64,000 bases of DNA, taken from NCBI RefSeq assembly GCF_046530675.1, contig NZ_CP172558.1:1426001-1490000 (forward strand). The letters run 5' to 3'. Each line of letters opens with the position of its first letter. Within the stretch, counting starts at the first letter, position 1. Source of the DNA: Chitinibacter sp046530675. Its GTDB lineage: Bacteria > Pseudomonadota > Gammaproteobacteria > Burkholderiales > Chitinibacteraceae. The position numbers were made by a program, and so were the translations under genes. Below are positions 41,305 to 50,299 of this stretch, piece after piece. Under the pieces are notes generated by a model. It did not search any database and was not told the DNA's origin. It worked only from the letters and a program-made list of their open reading frames with translations.

Positions 41305-42234
41305 ATGGCTAAATCAAATCGTATTAATAAGTGGCTGATTTCGGGCCCGCCACTGCTGTATCTGATCATCTTTTTTGCGATCCCATCGCTGATTATGGCG
41401 TTTGCAGCTTTTCGTTTTCCCGGTGATTACGGCGGTTTGTTGCCACTGATTGGCAGCAATCCCGAGACGGGTGCAAATGAATTGCTGGTGAACGCAGATA
41501 ACTGGCGTGATTACCTGACTTTCGACAATTTCACGCTGTTTTTTACCGACTCGATTTATATCGAGCTGTTTATCAAATCGTTCTGGTACGCCGGGTTGAC
41601 GACGCTGATCTGTCTGGTGATGGCGTATCCGCTGGCGTGGCTGATTGCGCGCAGCCCGAAAAAATACCGCGACCTGATGATTTTGCTGGTGATTTTGCCG
41701 TTCTGGAGTAACTTCCTGATCCGCGTTTACGCGTGGATGATTATTCTGGGGCCTCAGGGTTATTTCAGTATGGTGATCAATCAGGTGCTCGGCTTGATTG
41801 GTGTTGGTCCGGTGCAGCTGATGTTCAGTCATATCGCGGTGATTATTGTTCTGGTCTATGTACATCTGCCGTTTATGGTTTTGCCGCTCTATGCCAATCT
41901 GGAAAAGCACGATATGGCTTTGCTCGATGCGGCGCAAGATCTGGGGGCATCGGGCTGGCAGCGTTTCTGGAAGATCACTTGGCCGCTATCCCTCCCCGGG
42001 GTATGGGCTGGTGCTGCGCTGGTTTTCATCCCGGCGCTGGGCATGTTTGCTGTGCCTGATCTGGTTGGCGGTACCGACGGGATCATGATCGGTAATCTGA
42101 TCAAGCAGCAGTTTCTTGATAGCCGCGACTGGCCGTTTGGTTCGGTGCTGTCGATCATGCTGACGCTGGCGGTGTTATTGCTGGCTGGTCTGGCTGCATT
42201 GGTCGGCCGTGGAGGAAAGCGCGATGCACTTTAA
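41305..42234 (+). CDS. potB: Polyamine ABC transporter permease PotB
   Basis: A 309-residue inner-membrane permease with an N-terminal helix (LISGPPLLYLIIFFAIPSLI), a periplasmic segment, and five more helices. The EAA loop is seen as LLDAAQDLGASGWQRFWKIT, which contacts PotA. The ATG at 41305 is chosen over an adjacent GTG at 41302. It overlaps potC by 11 bases. Confidence 0.93.
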   Translation: MAKSNRINKWLISGPPLLYLIIFFAIPSLIMAFAAFRFPGDYGGLLPLIGSNPETGANELLVNADNWRDYLTFDNFTLFFTDSIYIELFIKSFWYAGLTTLICLVMAYPLAWLIARSPKKYRDLMILLVILPFWSNFLIRVYAWMIILGPQGYFSMVINQVLGLIGVGPVQLMFSHIAVIIVLVYVHLPFMVLPLYANLEKHDMALLDAAQDLGASGWQRFWKITWPLSLPGVWAGAALVFIPALGMFAVPDLVGGTDGIMIGNLIKQQFLDSRDWPFGSVLSIMLTLAVLLLAGLAALVGRGGKRDAL

Positions 42235-43000
42235 GCAATCCAAATGGTTATGGGCTGCCGCCTTGCTGGTCTATGCCTTTTTGTATCTACCACTGGTGAT
42301 TGTGGTGGTGTATTCGTTTAACGACTCCAAGCTGAATGCGGAATGGGTCGGGTTTACTTTCAAATGGTATGAAGTTCTGTTCAATGATCATCAAATGCTG
42401 ATTGCCGCGCGCAATTCCTTGTTGATTGCGCTGGTGAGCAGTTTGTGTGCGACAACACTGGGGACGCTGGCCGGTTTGGCGATGCACAAATACAAGCTGC
42501 GGCTCTTGCCCTTGCTGGTGCTGACGCCGATTGCGATTCCCGAAATTCTGATGGGGGTGTCGCTGCTGATTTTCTTCGTGATGCTCAATATGACGCTTGG
42601 CCTTTTGTCGGTCACGCTGGCGCATATCGCATTCTGTATCGGCTTTGTTGCGATCGTCGTGCGTTCCCGTTTGCAGGGAATGGACGAAGCGCTCGTTGAG
42701 GCTGCGCGCGATCTGGGCGCTACGCCGTTGCAAGCTTTCCGGCTGGTGACGATGCCACTGATCATGCCGGGGATTGTGGCCGGCGCATTGATGGCATTCA
42801 CGCTGTCGATCGACGACTTTGTGATTACTTTCTTTACCGCTGGCGCAGGCGCGTCGACGCTGCCATTACAGATCTACTCGATGATCCGTATTGCAGTGAC
42901 ACCGGAAGTGAACGCGATTTCGACCCTGCTGATGCTGTTGACGCTATTGCTCATCGTTGTGGCGAGCAAACTGGCTCCGCACGCTTTGCGTGCAGAATAA
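42224..43000 (+). CDS. potC: Polyamine ABC transporter permease PotC
   Basis: A 258-residue permease with six hydrophobic helices, N-terminus WLWAAALLVYAFLYLPLVI and EAA loop LVEAARDLGATPLQAFRLVT. The ATG at 42224 follows GAGGAA by 6 bases; the 15-base longer frame starts at 42209 within potB. With PotB it forms the membrane channel for spermidine and putrescine uptake. A 122-base gap to potD contains a short hairpin (ACCCG-CTT-CGGGT near 43008) which might attenuate potD relative to potABC or stabilise an end. Confidence 0.93.
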   Translation: MHFKQSKWLWAAALLVYAFLYLPLVIVVVYSFNDSKLNAEWVGFTFKWYEVLFNDHQMLIAARNSLLIALVSSLCATTLGTLAGLAMHKYKLRLLPLLVLTPIAIPEILMGVSLLIFFVMLNMTLGLLSVTLAHIAFCIGFVAIVVRSRLQGMDEALVEAARDLGATPLQAFRLVTMPLIMPGIVAGALMAFTLSIDDFVITFFTAGAGASTLPLQIYSMIRIAVTPEVNAISTLLMLLTLLLIVVASKLAPHALRAE

Positions 43001-43122
43001 TCCAGTGTTGAAAAAAAACCCGCTTCGGGTCGATGAAAAATGAGGCAATCCGGTTTCATGTCATAATCGCCCGATTCTGGCTGTTCCGGTTTTCCGTTTT
43101 TAATTAATCATATGGTGATGAA

Positions 43123-44190
43123 ATGAAAAAATTGTTATTGGCATTGATGTTGACTGCTGGCGTAGCTCATACGGCTGGCGCGGAAGACGTATTGCACCTG
43201 TATAACTGGAATAACTACATCACCCCTGAAAGCGTAAAAGGTTTTGAAAAAAGCTGTAAATGTCGTGTAGTACAAGACTATTACGGCTCGATGGAAGAAA
43301 TGCTGGCCAAATTGTCGGCCGGTGCGAAAGGTTACGATGTTGTCGTGCCAACTGGTTTTGCGATTCCGCCATTGGTGAAGCAAAACCTGGTTCAGCCGCT
43401 GGATAAAGCCAAGCTGGCCAATGCCAAAAATGTCAATCCGGCTTTTATGAATAGCCAGTTTGATCAGGGCAATAAATATTCATTGCCTTATGCATTTACG
43501 ACAACGCTGCTGGGTTACAACGACAAAAAAATCAAAGAGCTGGGCATTGATCCGACATCTTGGGCGATGATTTTTGATCCGGCGGTGCTGGCCAAAATCA
43601 AAGGCAAAGTCACGGTACTGGATGATAGTCGCGAAGTATTTGCTGCAGCCTTGATGTACAACGGTTTTTCGGCCAACTCGACCAAACCCGAAGAGCTGAA
43701 AAAAGCGCAGGAAACCATTATCAAAGCCAAACCATTCTGGGCTGCGTTTAATGGCCAGAGCTATATCAAAGAATTAACGCTGGGTAATATCTGGGTCGCA
43801 CACGGCTACTCGAACGACATGTTCCAGGCCAATACCGATGCCAAAGCCGCCAAACGCCCATTCGGCATCGCTTATGCGCTGCAAAAAGAAGGCAACACCT
43901 TGTCGGTGGACAATATGATGGTGCTCAAATCGGCGCCACGTCCTGATCTGGCGGCCAAATTCATCGATTTCATGCTTGATGGCAAAAACTCGGCGCAACT
44001 GACCAATCTGATTGGTTCGGGCAATCCGAATGCTGCAGCAGGCCAGTTTGTAAAACCGGAAATCAAATCGATCAGCGCCGTTTTCCCGACTGCCGATGCG
44101 ATGAAAAAATTGCAGCAATTGAACGCACTGGAAGGCAAACCATTGCGTGATCTGAACCGGATGTGGACTCAGGTTAAAACTGCCAAGTAA
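43123..44190 (+). CDS. potD: Polyamine-binding periplasmic protein PotD/PotF
   Basis: A 355-residue binding protein with signal peptide MKKLLLALMLTAGVAHTAGA and the family start VLHLYNWNNYITPESV. It has YDVVVPTGFAIPPLVKQ, YSLPYAFTTTLLGYN, the DDSREVFAAAL segment and a WVAHGYSND ligand region. Both PotD (spermidine) and PotF (putrescine) share this fold; the exact ligand cannot be told from sequence alone. It is the last gene of the pot operon. A GGGGAGC-TTTT-GCTCCCC hairpin follows but lacks a T-run. Confidence 0.92.
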   Translation: MKKLLLALMLTAGVAHTAGAEDVLHLYNWNNYITPESVKGFEKSCKCRVVQDYYGSMEEMLAKLSAGAKGYDVVVPTGFAIPPLVKQNLVQPLDKAKLANAKNVNPAFMNSQFDQGNKYSLPYAFTTTLLGYNDKKIKELGIDPTSWAMIFDPAVLAKIKGKVTVLDDSREVFAAALMYNGFSANSTKPEELKKAQETIIKAKPFWAAFNGQSYIKELTLGNIWVAHGYSNDMFQANTDAKAAKRPFGIAYALQKEGNTLSVDNMMVLKSAPRPDLAAKFIDFMLDGKNSAQLTNLIGSGNPNAAAGQFVKPEIKSISAVFPTADAMKKLQQLNALEGKPLRDLNRMWTQVKTAK

Positions 44191-44237
44191 TTGGGTCAGC
44201 AAGGGGAGCTTTTGCTCCCCGATTGTGCTGAGCATTT

Positions 44238-45350
44238 ATGCCTCGTCTTCCCCCTATCCGCTATCTGGCGCGCCAGGCCGAGCCTACCCGCATTTCGCCG
44301 TTTTTTGTTGCGGTTTCCTTGCTGCTCGTGCTGATTCTGAGCCTGTTTCCTTTTACAAACTGGCGTTTTACCGGCGAGCCGGTTTTTGCCTTTTTCACTT
44401 ACCCTTTACCGTATTACGCGACCATTTTTGACAATGCCGTCAATGTGCTGGCGTATATTCCGCTCGGCCTTGGGTTGATGCTGATGTTTCGTCAACGCGT
44501 GCTGGCCGCCTTGATTGCGGTCATTGCCTGTGCTGCCATTTCCTGTAGCGTTGAATTCATTCAGCAGTTTCTGCCGGGGCGAATCGCTTCGAATCTTGAT
44601 ATTTTAAGTAATACCAGCGGTGGCCTGATTGGTGCGGCAATGGGGCTGGTGCTACGCAGCCGTTCCTGGGTACAAAGATGGCTGATTTTTCGGCATGAAT
44701 TGCTGGCTGGCGGGCGGGTGATGGAATGGAGTCTGGTCTGGCTCGTGCTGTGGTTTGTCACGCAGCTTGATCCGACCCAGCCTTATCTGGGCGTCGTGGT
44801 CGAGCCGCGCGGCTTGCCACAGGCATTTATTGCGCCGATTGCTGATGCCGCGCTGTTTTTGCGTTTACTTGAAGCGGCCGGAGTAATGCTGAATTTGGCA
44901 GGCGTCGGTTTATTTGCTTCGGTTTTGCTTGCTTACGGGCGCGATATTCCACGCGTGGTCAGCGCTATTCTGGGTTTTGCGCTAGTGCTGAAAATGGCTT
45001 TTGCCGGCATGTTGCTCAAACCCGAGCAATTTTTTGCCTGGTTAAATCTCAATATCATTTTGGGCGGACTGTGCGGTGCACTGATTCTGGTGCTGGCTTG
45101 GCCTTTGCATCGTCGCTATCGGGCGGTGCTGGCGATTGTTTGCCTGAGTCTGGCTGTGGGTGTGAGTCTGATCTGGCCATTGGCTCCGCAGTTGACTGCG
45201 ACTTTGCCCTTGTTCAAATGGCAGTATGGCCATTTGCTGCATTTTAGCGGTCTGGCGCAAGTGGTTGGTGATATATGGCCGTTTGGCGCAATGGCTTTAT
45301 TGGTCTGGTATTTGTTCGGCAGTCAAGACGGCTCGGAATACTTTGCCTAG
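44238..45350 (+). CDS. VanZ-like membrane protein
   Basis: A 370-residue polytopic membrane protein. The first third contains the VanZ-like domain: helix AVSLLLVLILSLFPF, then ATIFDNAVNVLAYIPLGLGL (the conserved D-x3-N motif) and the SCSVEFIQQFLPGRIASNLDIL segment. Additional helices make it about twice the length of simple VanZ proteins, ending in a second phase of hydrophobic segments with FKWQYGHLLHFSGLA. VanZ proteins are linked to teicoplanin resistance in enterococci, but most Gram-negative members are of unknown function and may act in envelope or polysaccharide biology. It lies 47 bases after potD and could be read through from it, but no functional link is evident. Confidence 0.78.
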   Translation: MPRLPPIRYLARQAEPTRISPFFVAVSLLLVLILSLFPFTNWRFTGEPVFAFFTYPLPYYATIFDNAVNVLAYIPLGLGLMLMFRQRVLAALIAVIACAAISCSVEFIQQFLPGRIASNLDILSNTSGGLIGAAMGLVLRSRSWVQRWLIFRHELLAGGRVMEWSLVWLVLWFVTQLDPTQPYLGVVVEPRGLPQAFIAPIADAALFLRLLEAAGVMLNLAGVGLFASVLLAYGRDIPRVVSAILGFALVLKMAFAGMLLKPEQFFAWLNLNIILGGLCGALILVLAWPLHRRYRAVLAIVCLSLAVGVSLIWPLAPQLTATLPLFKWQYGHLLHFSGLAQVVGDIWPFGAMALLVWYLFGSQDGSEYFA

Positions 45351-45359
45351 TATGTTGAC

Positions 45360-45386
45360 GCAGCCCTTATAAGTTATAAGGGCTGC
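45360..45386. terminator. Perfect 11-bp hairpin between converging genes
   Basis: GCAGCCCTTAT at 45360 pairs perfectly with ATAAGGGCTGC around AAGTT. It lies between the convergent VanZ-like and QueD-like genes and could end both transcripts; there is no long T-run on either strand, so efficiency is uncertain. Confidence 0.6.
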
Positions 45387-45409
45387 CATTTCAGGCTATA
45401 CTCCAGGAT

Positions 45410-46009
45410 TTACTCTGAGCTAATTTGCAAAGGAACGTCCGGATTGGTAAAGCTACTTTGCTTCAGCAGTTTCTGATACATCTGCGGATCTTTCCACTCC
45501 TGCTGGCATTGCGCTGAAAAAACGATATTTTCCAGCTGAATTTCGCCCATACGCGGGTTGTAAGCGTCTTCACGGAATGCTTGCGCATAACCGGTATCGG
45601 TTTCGTGCGCAATGATCGAATGCAGACGCACATCGGCTTCGCCATTTTTCATGATGGTTTGCGCCAGAATGCGATCAATGATGACAAAGAATAATCGTGC
45701 AAATTGCTCAGCTGATGGCGAGACGGGCATCGCAATCCAGCGTGCCGAAAAGGTTTTGCACAGCCGGATGTATTCGGCATCGTCCTTGTCCCAGAAGCAG
45801 ATTGCATGGTCAAACGCGTCAATCACATCGCGTATCGTGCCTTTCATCAAGCCAAAATCGTAAACCATTTGCCCGTGGTCGAGTGCGTGCGCTTCCAGCA
45901 AGACTTCCACTCTATAGCTGTGACCATGAATCGAGCTGCGGCAGCGCTCGGACGAGCAGTTGCGCACGATATGGGCATTTTCGAATTTAAATAGTTTGCG
46001 AATCAGCAT
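45410..46009 (-). CDS. 6-carboxytetrahydropterin synthase-like protein (QueD fold)
   Basis: A 199-residue T-fold protein: LFKFENAHIVRNCSSERCRSSIHGHSYRVEVLLEA contains the zinc-binding His and the HGHSY pair, and VYDFGLMKGTIRDVIDAFDHA with a second active-site region; the HETDTGYA segment supplies the acid near the end. These match the 6-pyruvoyltetrahydropterin synthase/QueD family, which makes the queuosine precursor 6-carboxytetrahydropterin from dihydroneopterin triphosphate. It is longer than typical QueD (about 120-150 residues), the extra length being at the C-terminus after GEIQLENIVF. It may be a distinct subgroup. The ATG at 46009 is chosen over an upstream TTG. Confidence 0.8.
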   Translation of the reverse strand: MLIRKLFKFENAHIVRNCSSERCRSSIHGHSYRVEVLLEAHALDHGQMVYDFGLMKGTIRDVIDAFDHAICFWDKDDAEYIRLCKTFSARWIAMPVSPSAEQFARLFFVIIDRILAQTIMKNGEADVRLHSIIAHETDTGYAQAFREDAYNPRMGEIQLENIVFSAQCQQEWKDPQMYQKLLKQSSFTNPDVPLQISSE

Positions 46010-46794
46010 GTGTTTTATTTCCAAGCGTGAGAAACGGTTTTATCAGATGAAACCGATTCGGGCAAGCCGAGATTACCCTGCAATCTTGTCGCTGGGCAAA
46101 ACCTGTTTCTGTCGCTTGCTGAGTGAATTGCAAATAAGGAGTGGGACTTGCTAATACCACTAAGCTGACAAGGGCTTGCCTTGGTAGGTAGAAACCCTAA
46201 TGAAAGGTTTTTAGTAAGCTTTGCGTGAATGCTTACTGATCAACTGCGATTTTTACGATTGAAACAGTGATTTCAGAACGCATAAGTTGTCGGGTTTTGA
46301 GTGGATTATTTGTTGTTGACTACGAGGCTTTGTATCAAAAAACTACATCATAAATTGCTAATGATGTGTTGCAAGCAATTATTTATGTATAAATATCAAT
46401 AAAAATCAATGAGATATATATTTTGTGTTGCATTGCAATAATTTTGTTCCGTCGAGTCGTGTTGTATGTCGGAGCTAATGGTTTTTTGCTTGAGTGGTGC
46501 ATTTCACAGGGCAAAAAAGGGGCGTTGACAAGCGTTTTTGACTGGTGATTAATCACTCATTACTGCTTCTGCTTTGAGCTCGCTCAGACCGGAGAAGTAT
46601 GAAGTTAGCTTGATTTGCTTACATGTGTGTAATGAACTACTCGTGACGGCTAAGACCACTTTGCTGTCGATAGCAACGCCATTTGAAACGTGTTGATTTT
46701 ATAGCTCAGCGCCTTGCATTAGTAGCCACGGATACTTTCATGTGGTTAAACAAGTGGCACGAAGAAGCTAATCACTTAGGATGAGAGGAAACCA
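46010..46794. other. 785-base AT-rich region upstream of the chitinase gene
   Basis: No gene-like reading frame is visible. The region is AT-rich in its middle (about 46330-46460), a composition favoured by H-NS-type proteins. It includes a candidate promoter and a palindrome at 46525-46556, then a ~240-base leader up to the chitinase start with the ribosome site GAGAGG at 46779-46785. It is the divergent control region between the QueD-like gene and the chitinase gene. Confidence 0.55.
46525..46556 (+). promoter_or_regulatory. Candidate chitinase promoter with 12-bp palindrome
   Basis: A perfect -35 TTGACA (46525-46530) is followed at 17 bases by ATTAAT (46548-46553), a partial -10. The perfect palindrome GTGATTAATCAC (46545-46556) overlaps this -10 and could be an operator. 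The predicted leader to the start codon at 46795 is about 235 bases. Confidence 0.4.
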
Positions 46795-49545
46795 ATGAAC
46801 TTTCGTTTAACTGCAATCTCTGCTGTTGTTGCTCTGGCATCGTCAGCATCTTTCGCGGCTACCGCATGGAATAGCACGACTGTTTACACCGGCGGTGAAG
46901 TCGTGACCTATCAAGGCGTCGATTACAAAGCCAAATGGTGGACGCAAGGCAATGTTCCGGGTACCGAGCAATGGGGTCCTTGGGAAGCGCTGGGTACTGC
47001 ATCTGCAACACCTGCACCAACTGCGACACCAGTTCCAACCGCAACGACAGCTGCAACACCGACAGTTGCACCAACAGCAACACCGACTACTGCGCCAACA
47101 GCAACACCGACTGCGACGCCTGCCGGTAGCTGTACTGCCGCAGCATGGAATAGCGCAACTGCCTACACGGGTGGCCAGAGCGTTAGCTACAATGGCCGTA
47201 CTTACAAGGCTCAGTGGTGGACTCAGGGCGAGCAACCTAACCTGAATACAGGTTCAGGCAAACCATGGCTGGATATGGGTGCTTGCGGTCCGACACCAAC
47301 GCCGTCAGCAACACCAACTGCAACACCAGTTGGCCCAACTCCAACACCAACTGCAACGCCAACTGCAACGCCAACCGCGACACCAGTTGGCCCGACTCCA
47401 ACACCAACAGCAACCCCAACAGCGACGCCAGTTGGTCCAACACCAACACCAACGGCTACACCAGTTGCGCCAACCCCAACGCCAACTGCAACGCCAGTGG
47501 GACCAACTCCAACGCCAAATGGCCAAGAAGCTTGCCGCCCAGATGGTCTGGTTTCTGAAGTTGCTAACGTGCCATATTGCAGTGTTTACGACACCAGTGG
47601 TCGTGAGAAGCTGGCGAACGGCCTGAACCGCCGTATCATCGGTTACTTCACCAACTGGCGTACTGGTAAGAACGGCTTGCCTTCTTACCTCGCTAAAGAC
47701 ATCCCTTGGGATAGCCTGACTCACATCAATTACGCTTTTGCGCACATTGATAGCAATCACAAAGTTTCGGTCAACGAAACTGCTGCTGGTAATGAGTCTA
47801 CGCAAATGGTTTGGGATGGCTCGGACGGCAAACCGGCAATTGCTGGTGCAGAGATGGATCCATCATTCTCGTACAAAGGCCACTTCAATCTCTTGAACAA
47901 ATTCAAGAAACAGCACCCAGGCGTGAAAACGCTGGTGTCGATTGGTGGCTGGGCTGAAACCGGTGGTTACTTCGCGCCTGATGGCAGCCGCGTCGCTTCT
48001 GGTGGCTTCTACAGCATGACGACCAATGCGGATGGTTCAATCAACACTGCAGGTATCAATGCATTTGCTGATTCAACTGTCGCGTTCTTGCGTAAATACG
48101 GCTTTGACGGTGCGGATCTCGACTACGAGTACCCAACGACAATGAATCAAGCCGGTAATCCACTGGATTGGGCTGTTTCATCGCCACGTCTGGCTGGCTT
48201 GCAAGCGTCTTATCGTGAATTGCTGCGCGTATTGCGTAACAAACTCGATGCAGCTGCAGTACAAGACGGCAAGTACTACATGCTGACGATTGCTTCACCA
48301 TCATCGGCTTACCTGCTGCGCGGCATGGAGTCATTCCAGGGCGTTAAATACCTGGATTACGTCAACATGATGACGTACGACTTGCACGGTGCATGGAACG
48401 AGTTTGTTGGTCCAAATGCAGCCTTGTTCGACGACGGTAAAGATGCAGAGTTGGCTAAATGGTCGGTTTACACAACTGCAGCCTACGGTGGTATCGGCTA
48501 CCTGAATACGGATTGGGCATACCGCTACTTCCGTGGTGCCTTGCCAGCTGGCCGTATCAATGCCGGTGTTCCTTACTACACTCGTGGTCACAAAGATGTA
48601 ACTGGTGGCACGAATGGTCTGTGGGGTACTTCGCCTAAGTCGTCTAATTGCGGCCCTGGCCTGACAGAGTGTGGTGTTGGTGCAATCGGTATCGACAATC
48701 TCTGGCATGATAAAGACCAGAACGGCAACGAAATGGGCGCCGGTTCTAACCCGATGTGGCACGCGAAAAACCTTGAAAAAGGTATCGCAGGTTCGTACCT
48801 GAGCCAATTCGGTCTGTCTGCAGCTAATCTGACTGGTACTTACACTCGCTACTACGATGCAACTCTGGTTGCACCATGGTTGTGGAATGCCAGCAAGAAA
48901 GTCTTCCTGTCTACCGAAGATGAGCAATCTGTTCAGAAGAAAGCTGAGTGGATTATCGACAACGGTGTTGGCGGCGCGATGTTCTGGGAGTTGGCTGGTG
49001 ACTACGACTGGAATGCAGCAAAAGGCGAATATGTACCAGGTTCTACTTTGACCAAACTGTTTGCATCTAACTTCAAAACTGCGTCGCCTATGGGCAACAA
49101 ACGTGCGAAGAAAGCAATGCCAGCTGAAACAGTTGATCTGACTTTTGATCTGGTTGAATTCAAGCTGGGCGATCAGAACTACCCACTGAATCCAAAACTG
49201 AAAATCACCAACAAGTCGTCTACTACGATTGCTGGCGGTACTAAAGTTCAGTTCCAGTACACAGTCGCTGCACCTGGTGCGATGACTGACCAGTCTGGCG
49301 CGGGTCTGAAAGTAGTTGCTTCCGAGCATACTGGTAACAATATCGGTGGCTTCAAAGGTGACTTCCATACTGCCGAGTTCAGCTTGCCAACATGGCAATC
49401 ACTGGCTCCAGGCGCAAGCATGGATGTGACACTGAACTACCACTTGCCAATTACATCACCAAGCAATTATGTGATTACAATTGGTGGCAAAACATACGCA
49501 ATCAAGCAAGAGTACCCACAATTGCCTGCGGCTAAATTGCAATAA
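46795..49545 (+). CDS. Secreted GH18 chitinase with two CBM5/12 modules
   Basis: A 916-residue exported chitinase. Order of parts: signal peptide (about 1-22, ending ASFAA); CBM5/12 no. 1 (about 23-66, WNSTTVYTGGEVVTYQG, KWWTQ); Thr/Pro linker; CBM5/12 no. 2 (about 113-161, AWNSATAYTGGQSVSYNGR, QWWTQ); a longer linker of GPTPTPTAT-type repeats (about 162-240); a GH18 catalytic domain (about 278-760) with SIGGW and the active site GFDGADLDYEYP (Asp438, Asp441, Asp443, catalytic acid Glu445); and a C-terminal beta-strand module (about 780-910) of unassigned carbohydrate-binding type. It cleaves beta-1,4 links of chitin outside the cell, probably after type II secretion. Codon choice (CCA, GGT, CTG, AAC) is cleaner than its neighbours, suggesting strong expression. 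Confidence 0.95.
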   Translation: MNFRLTAISAVVALASSASFAATAWNSTTVYTGGEVVTYQGVDYKAKWWTQGNVPGTEQWGPWEALGTASATPAPTATPVPTATTAATPTVAPTATPTTAPTATPTATPAGSCTAAAWNSATAYTGGQSVSYNGRTYKAQWWTQGEQPNLNTGSGKPWLDMGACGPTPTPSATPTATPVGPTPTPTATPTATPTATPVGPTPTPTATPTATPVGPTPTPTATPVAPTPTPTATPVGPTPTPNGQEACRPDGLVSEVANVPYCSVYDTSGREKLANGLNRRIIGYFTNWRTGKNGLPSYLAKDIPWDSLTHINYAFAHIDSNHKVSVNETAAGNESTQMVWDGSDGKPAIAGAEMDPSFSYKGHFNLLNKFKKQHPGVKTLVSIGGWAETGGYFAPDGSRVASGGFYSMTTNADGSINTAGINAFADSTVAFLRKYGFDGADLDYEYPTTMNQAGNPLDWAVSSPRLAGLQASYRELLRVLRNKLDAAAVQDGKYYMLTIASPSSAYLLRGMESFQGVKYLDYVNMMTYDLHGAWNEFVGPNAALFDDGKDAELAKWSVYTTAAYGGIGYLNTDWAYRYFRGALPAGRINAGVPYYTRGHKDVTGGTNGLWGTSPKSSNCGPGLTECGVGAIGIDNLWHDKDQNGNEMGAGSNPMWHAKNLEKGIAGSYLSQFGLSAANLTGTYTRYYDATLVAPWLWNASKKVFLSTEDEQSVQKKAEWIIDNGVGGAMFWELAGDYDWNAAKGEYVPGSTLTKLFASNFKTASPMGNKRAKKAMPAETVDLTFDLVEFKLGDQNYPLNPKLKITNKSSTTIAGGTKVQFQYTVAAPGAMTDQSGAGLKVVASEHTGNNIGGFKGDFHTAEFSLPTWQSLAPGASMDVTLNYHLPITSPSNYVITIGGKTYAIKQEYPQLPAAKLQ

Positions 49546-49560
49546 TTAGCCAAGCGTAGT

Positions 49561-49598
49561 CAATAAAAAAGCGCGCCTTCGGGCGCGCTTTTTTATTG
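49561..49598 (+). terminator. Strong terminator of the chitinase gene
   Basis: A 17-bp perfect stem, including GCGCGCC-TTCG-GGCGCGC, flanked by A- and T-runs on both sides. It lies 15 bases beyond the stop and works in either direction. Confidence 0.95.
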
Positions 49599-50056
49599 CG
49601 CAGAATATTTATAAAGCCGGACTTTAATATGGGCGAAGGCTATTTTTTTTTGGAAGAAGAAGCATGTGTCGGCAAGAGTGATTGTTGTTGATGATGCTGA
49701 TGAAACAGAAATTTCAACTTGTGTAATTATTGTATTGGCTTGATCGGCCATTAAAAATGGTCATGGCCTGACTGTGGTAATAAACCCATAAAATGTACAA
49801 AAAATCATGTAGTTTCGTGCCTGATATTGGCATGAAAAAAGTAGAATTTATTACATCAGTAGCTGGTAATGTTGCGGTGCAACCATCGGTTTTTGGCGTG
49901 TAGATCGCTTTCTGTCCGGAGTGCCGATTTTTATTGTGCGGTGCAGCATTGGTGTTTGGCGCTGATTTGGTAGTTCGGAAAAATTGCTGCAATTTCCCTG
50001 CGCCAGCGTGTTAAATAAGCAATTGACAAGTTTTTCACTTTGACGATAAATAGACG

Positions 50057-50275
50057 TAAATACAATCTGAACGACGCAGAAAAGCGCGCATTCCGGATTT
50101 AAAAGCAAAAGGTTTCAATTAACTGACGGTTTGATGATAGGTTCAAGCATTGCGCGAGTGATGCCAAAAAATGAGGATGGAGACTAACTTAAGCTGCACT
50201 GAATATCGATGCGGCAATAAATCTGATCGAACAAATTCAAACCCAACCCCCTCCATTCAGAGGGGGTTATTTTTT
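50057..50275 (+). ncRNA. Candidate small RNA
   Basis: A perfect TTGACA (50023-50028) with GATAAA 16 bases on (50045-50050) could drive transcription from about 50057. A clear intrinsic terminator closes the interval at 50245-50275. No gene in this interval explains a terminator here. The size (about 219 bases) suits a small RNA; a short peptide gene is also possible. No known RNA family was recognised. Confidence 0.35.
50245..50275 (+). terminator. Orphan Rho-independent terminator
   Basis: Stem AACCCCCT / AGGGGGTT with a short loop, followed by ATTTTTTG. It does not belong to any visible protein gene. Confidence 0.8.
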
Positions 50276-50299
50276 GCCTCGATTTTGTACTAGGGATTT

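Noticed and set aside
43005..43030. Hairpin ACCCG-CTT-CGGGT as terminator of potC
   Set aside because: The stem is short and there is no T-run after it on the coding strand; potD probably belongs to the same operon.
47290..47520. Tandem units as a possible CRISPR-like array
   Set aside because: The units are contiguous, coding and have no spacers.
47237..47805. Repetitive minus- and plus-strand frames over the chitinase linker
   Set aside because: They come from the repetitive linker DNA read in other frames.
49714..50108. Two minus-strand open frames in the gap after the chitinase gene
   Set aside because: They overlap one another in different frames, lack ribosome sites and domain features, and have odd compositions (Asn, Thr, His rich).
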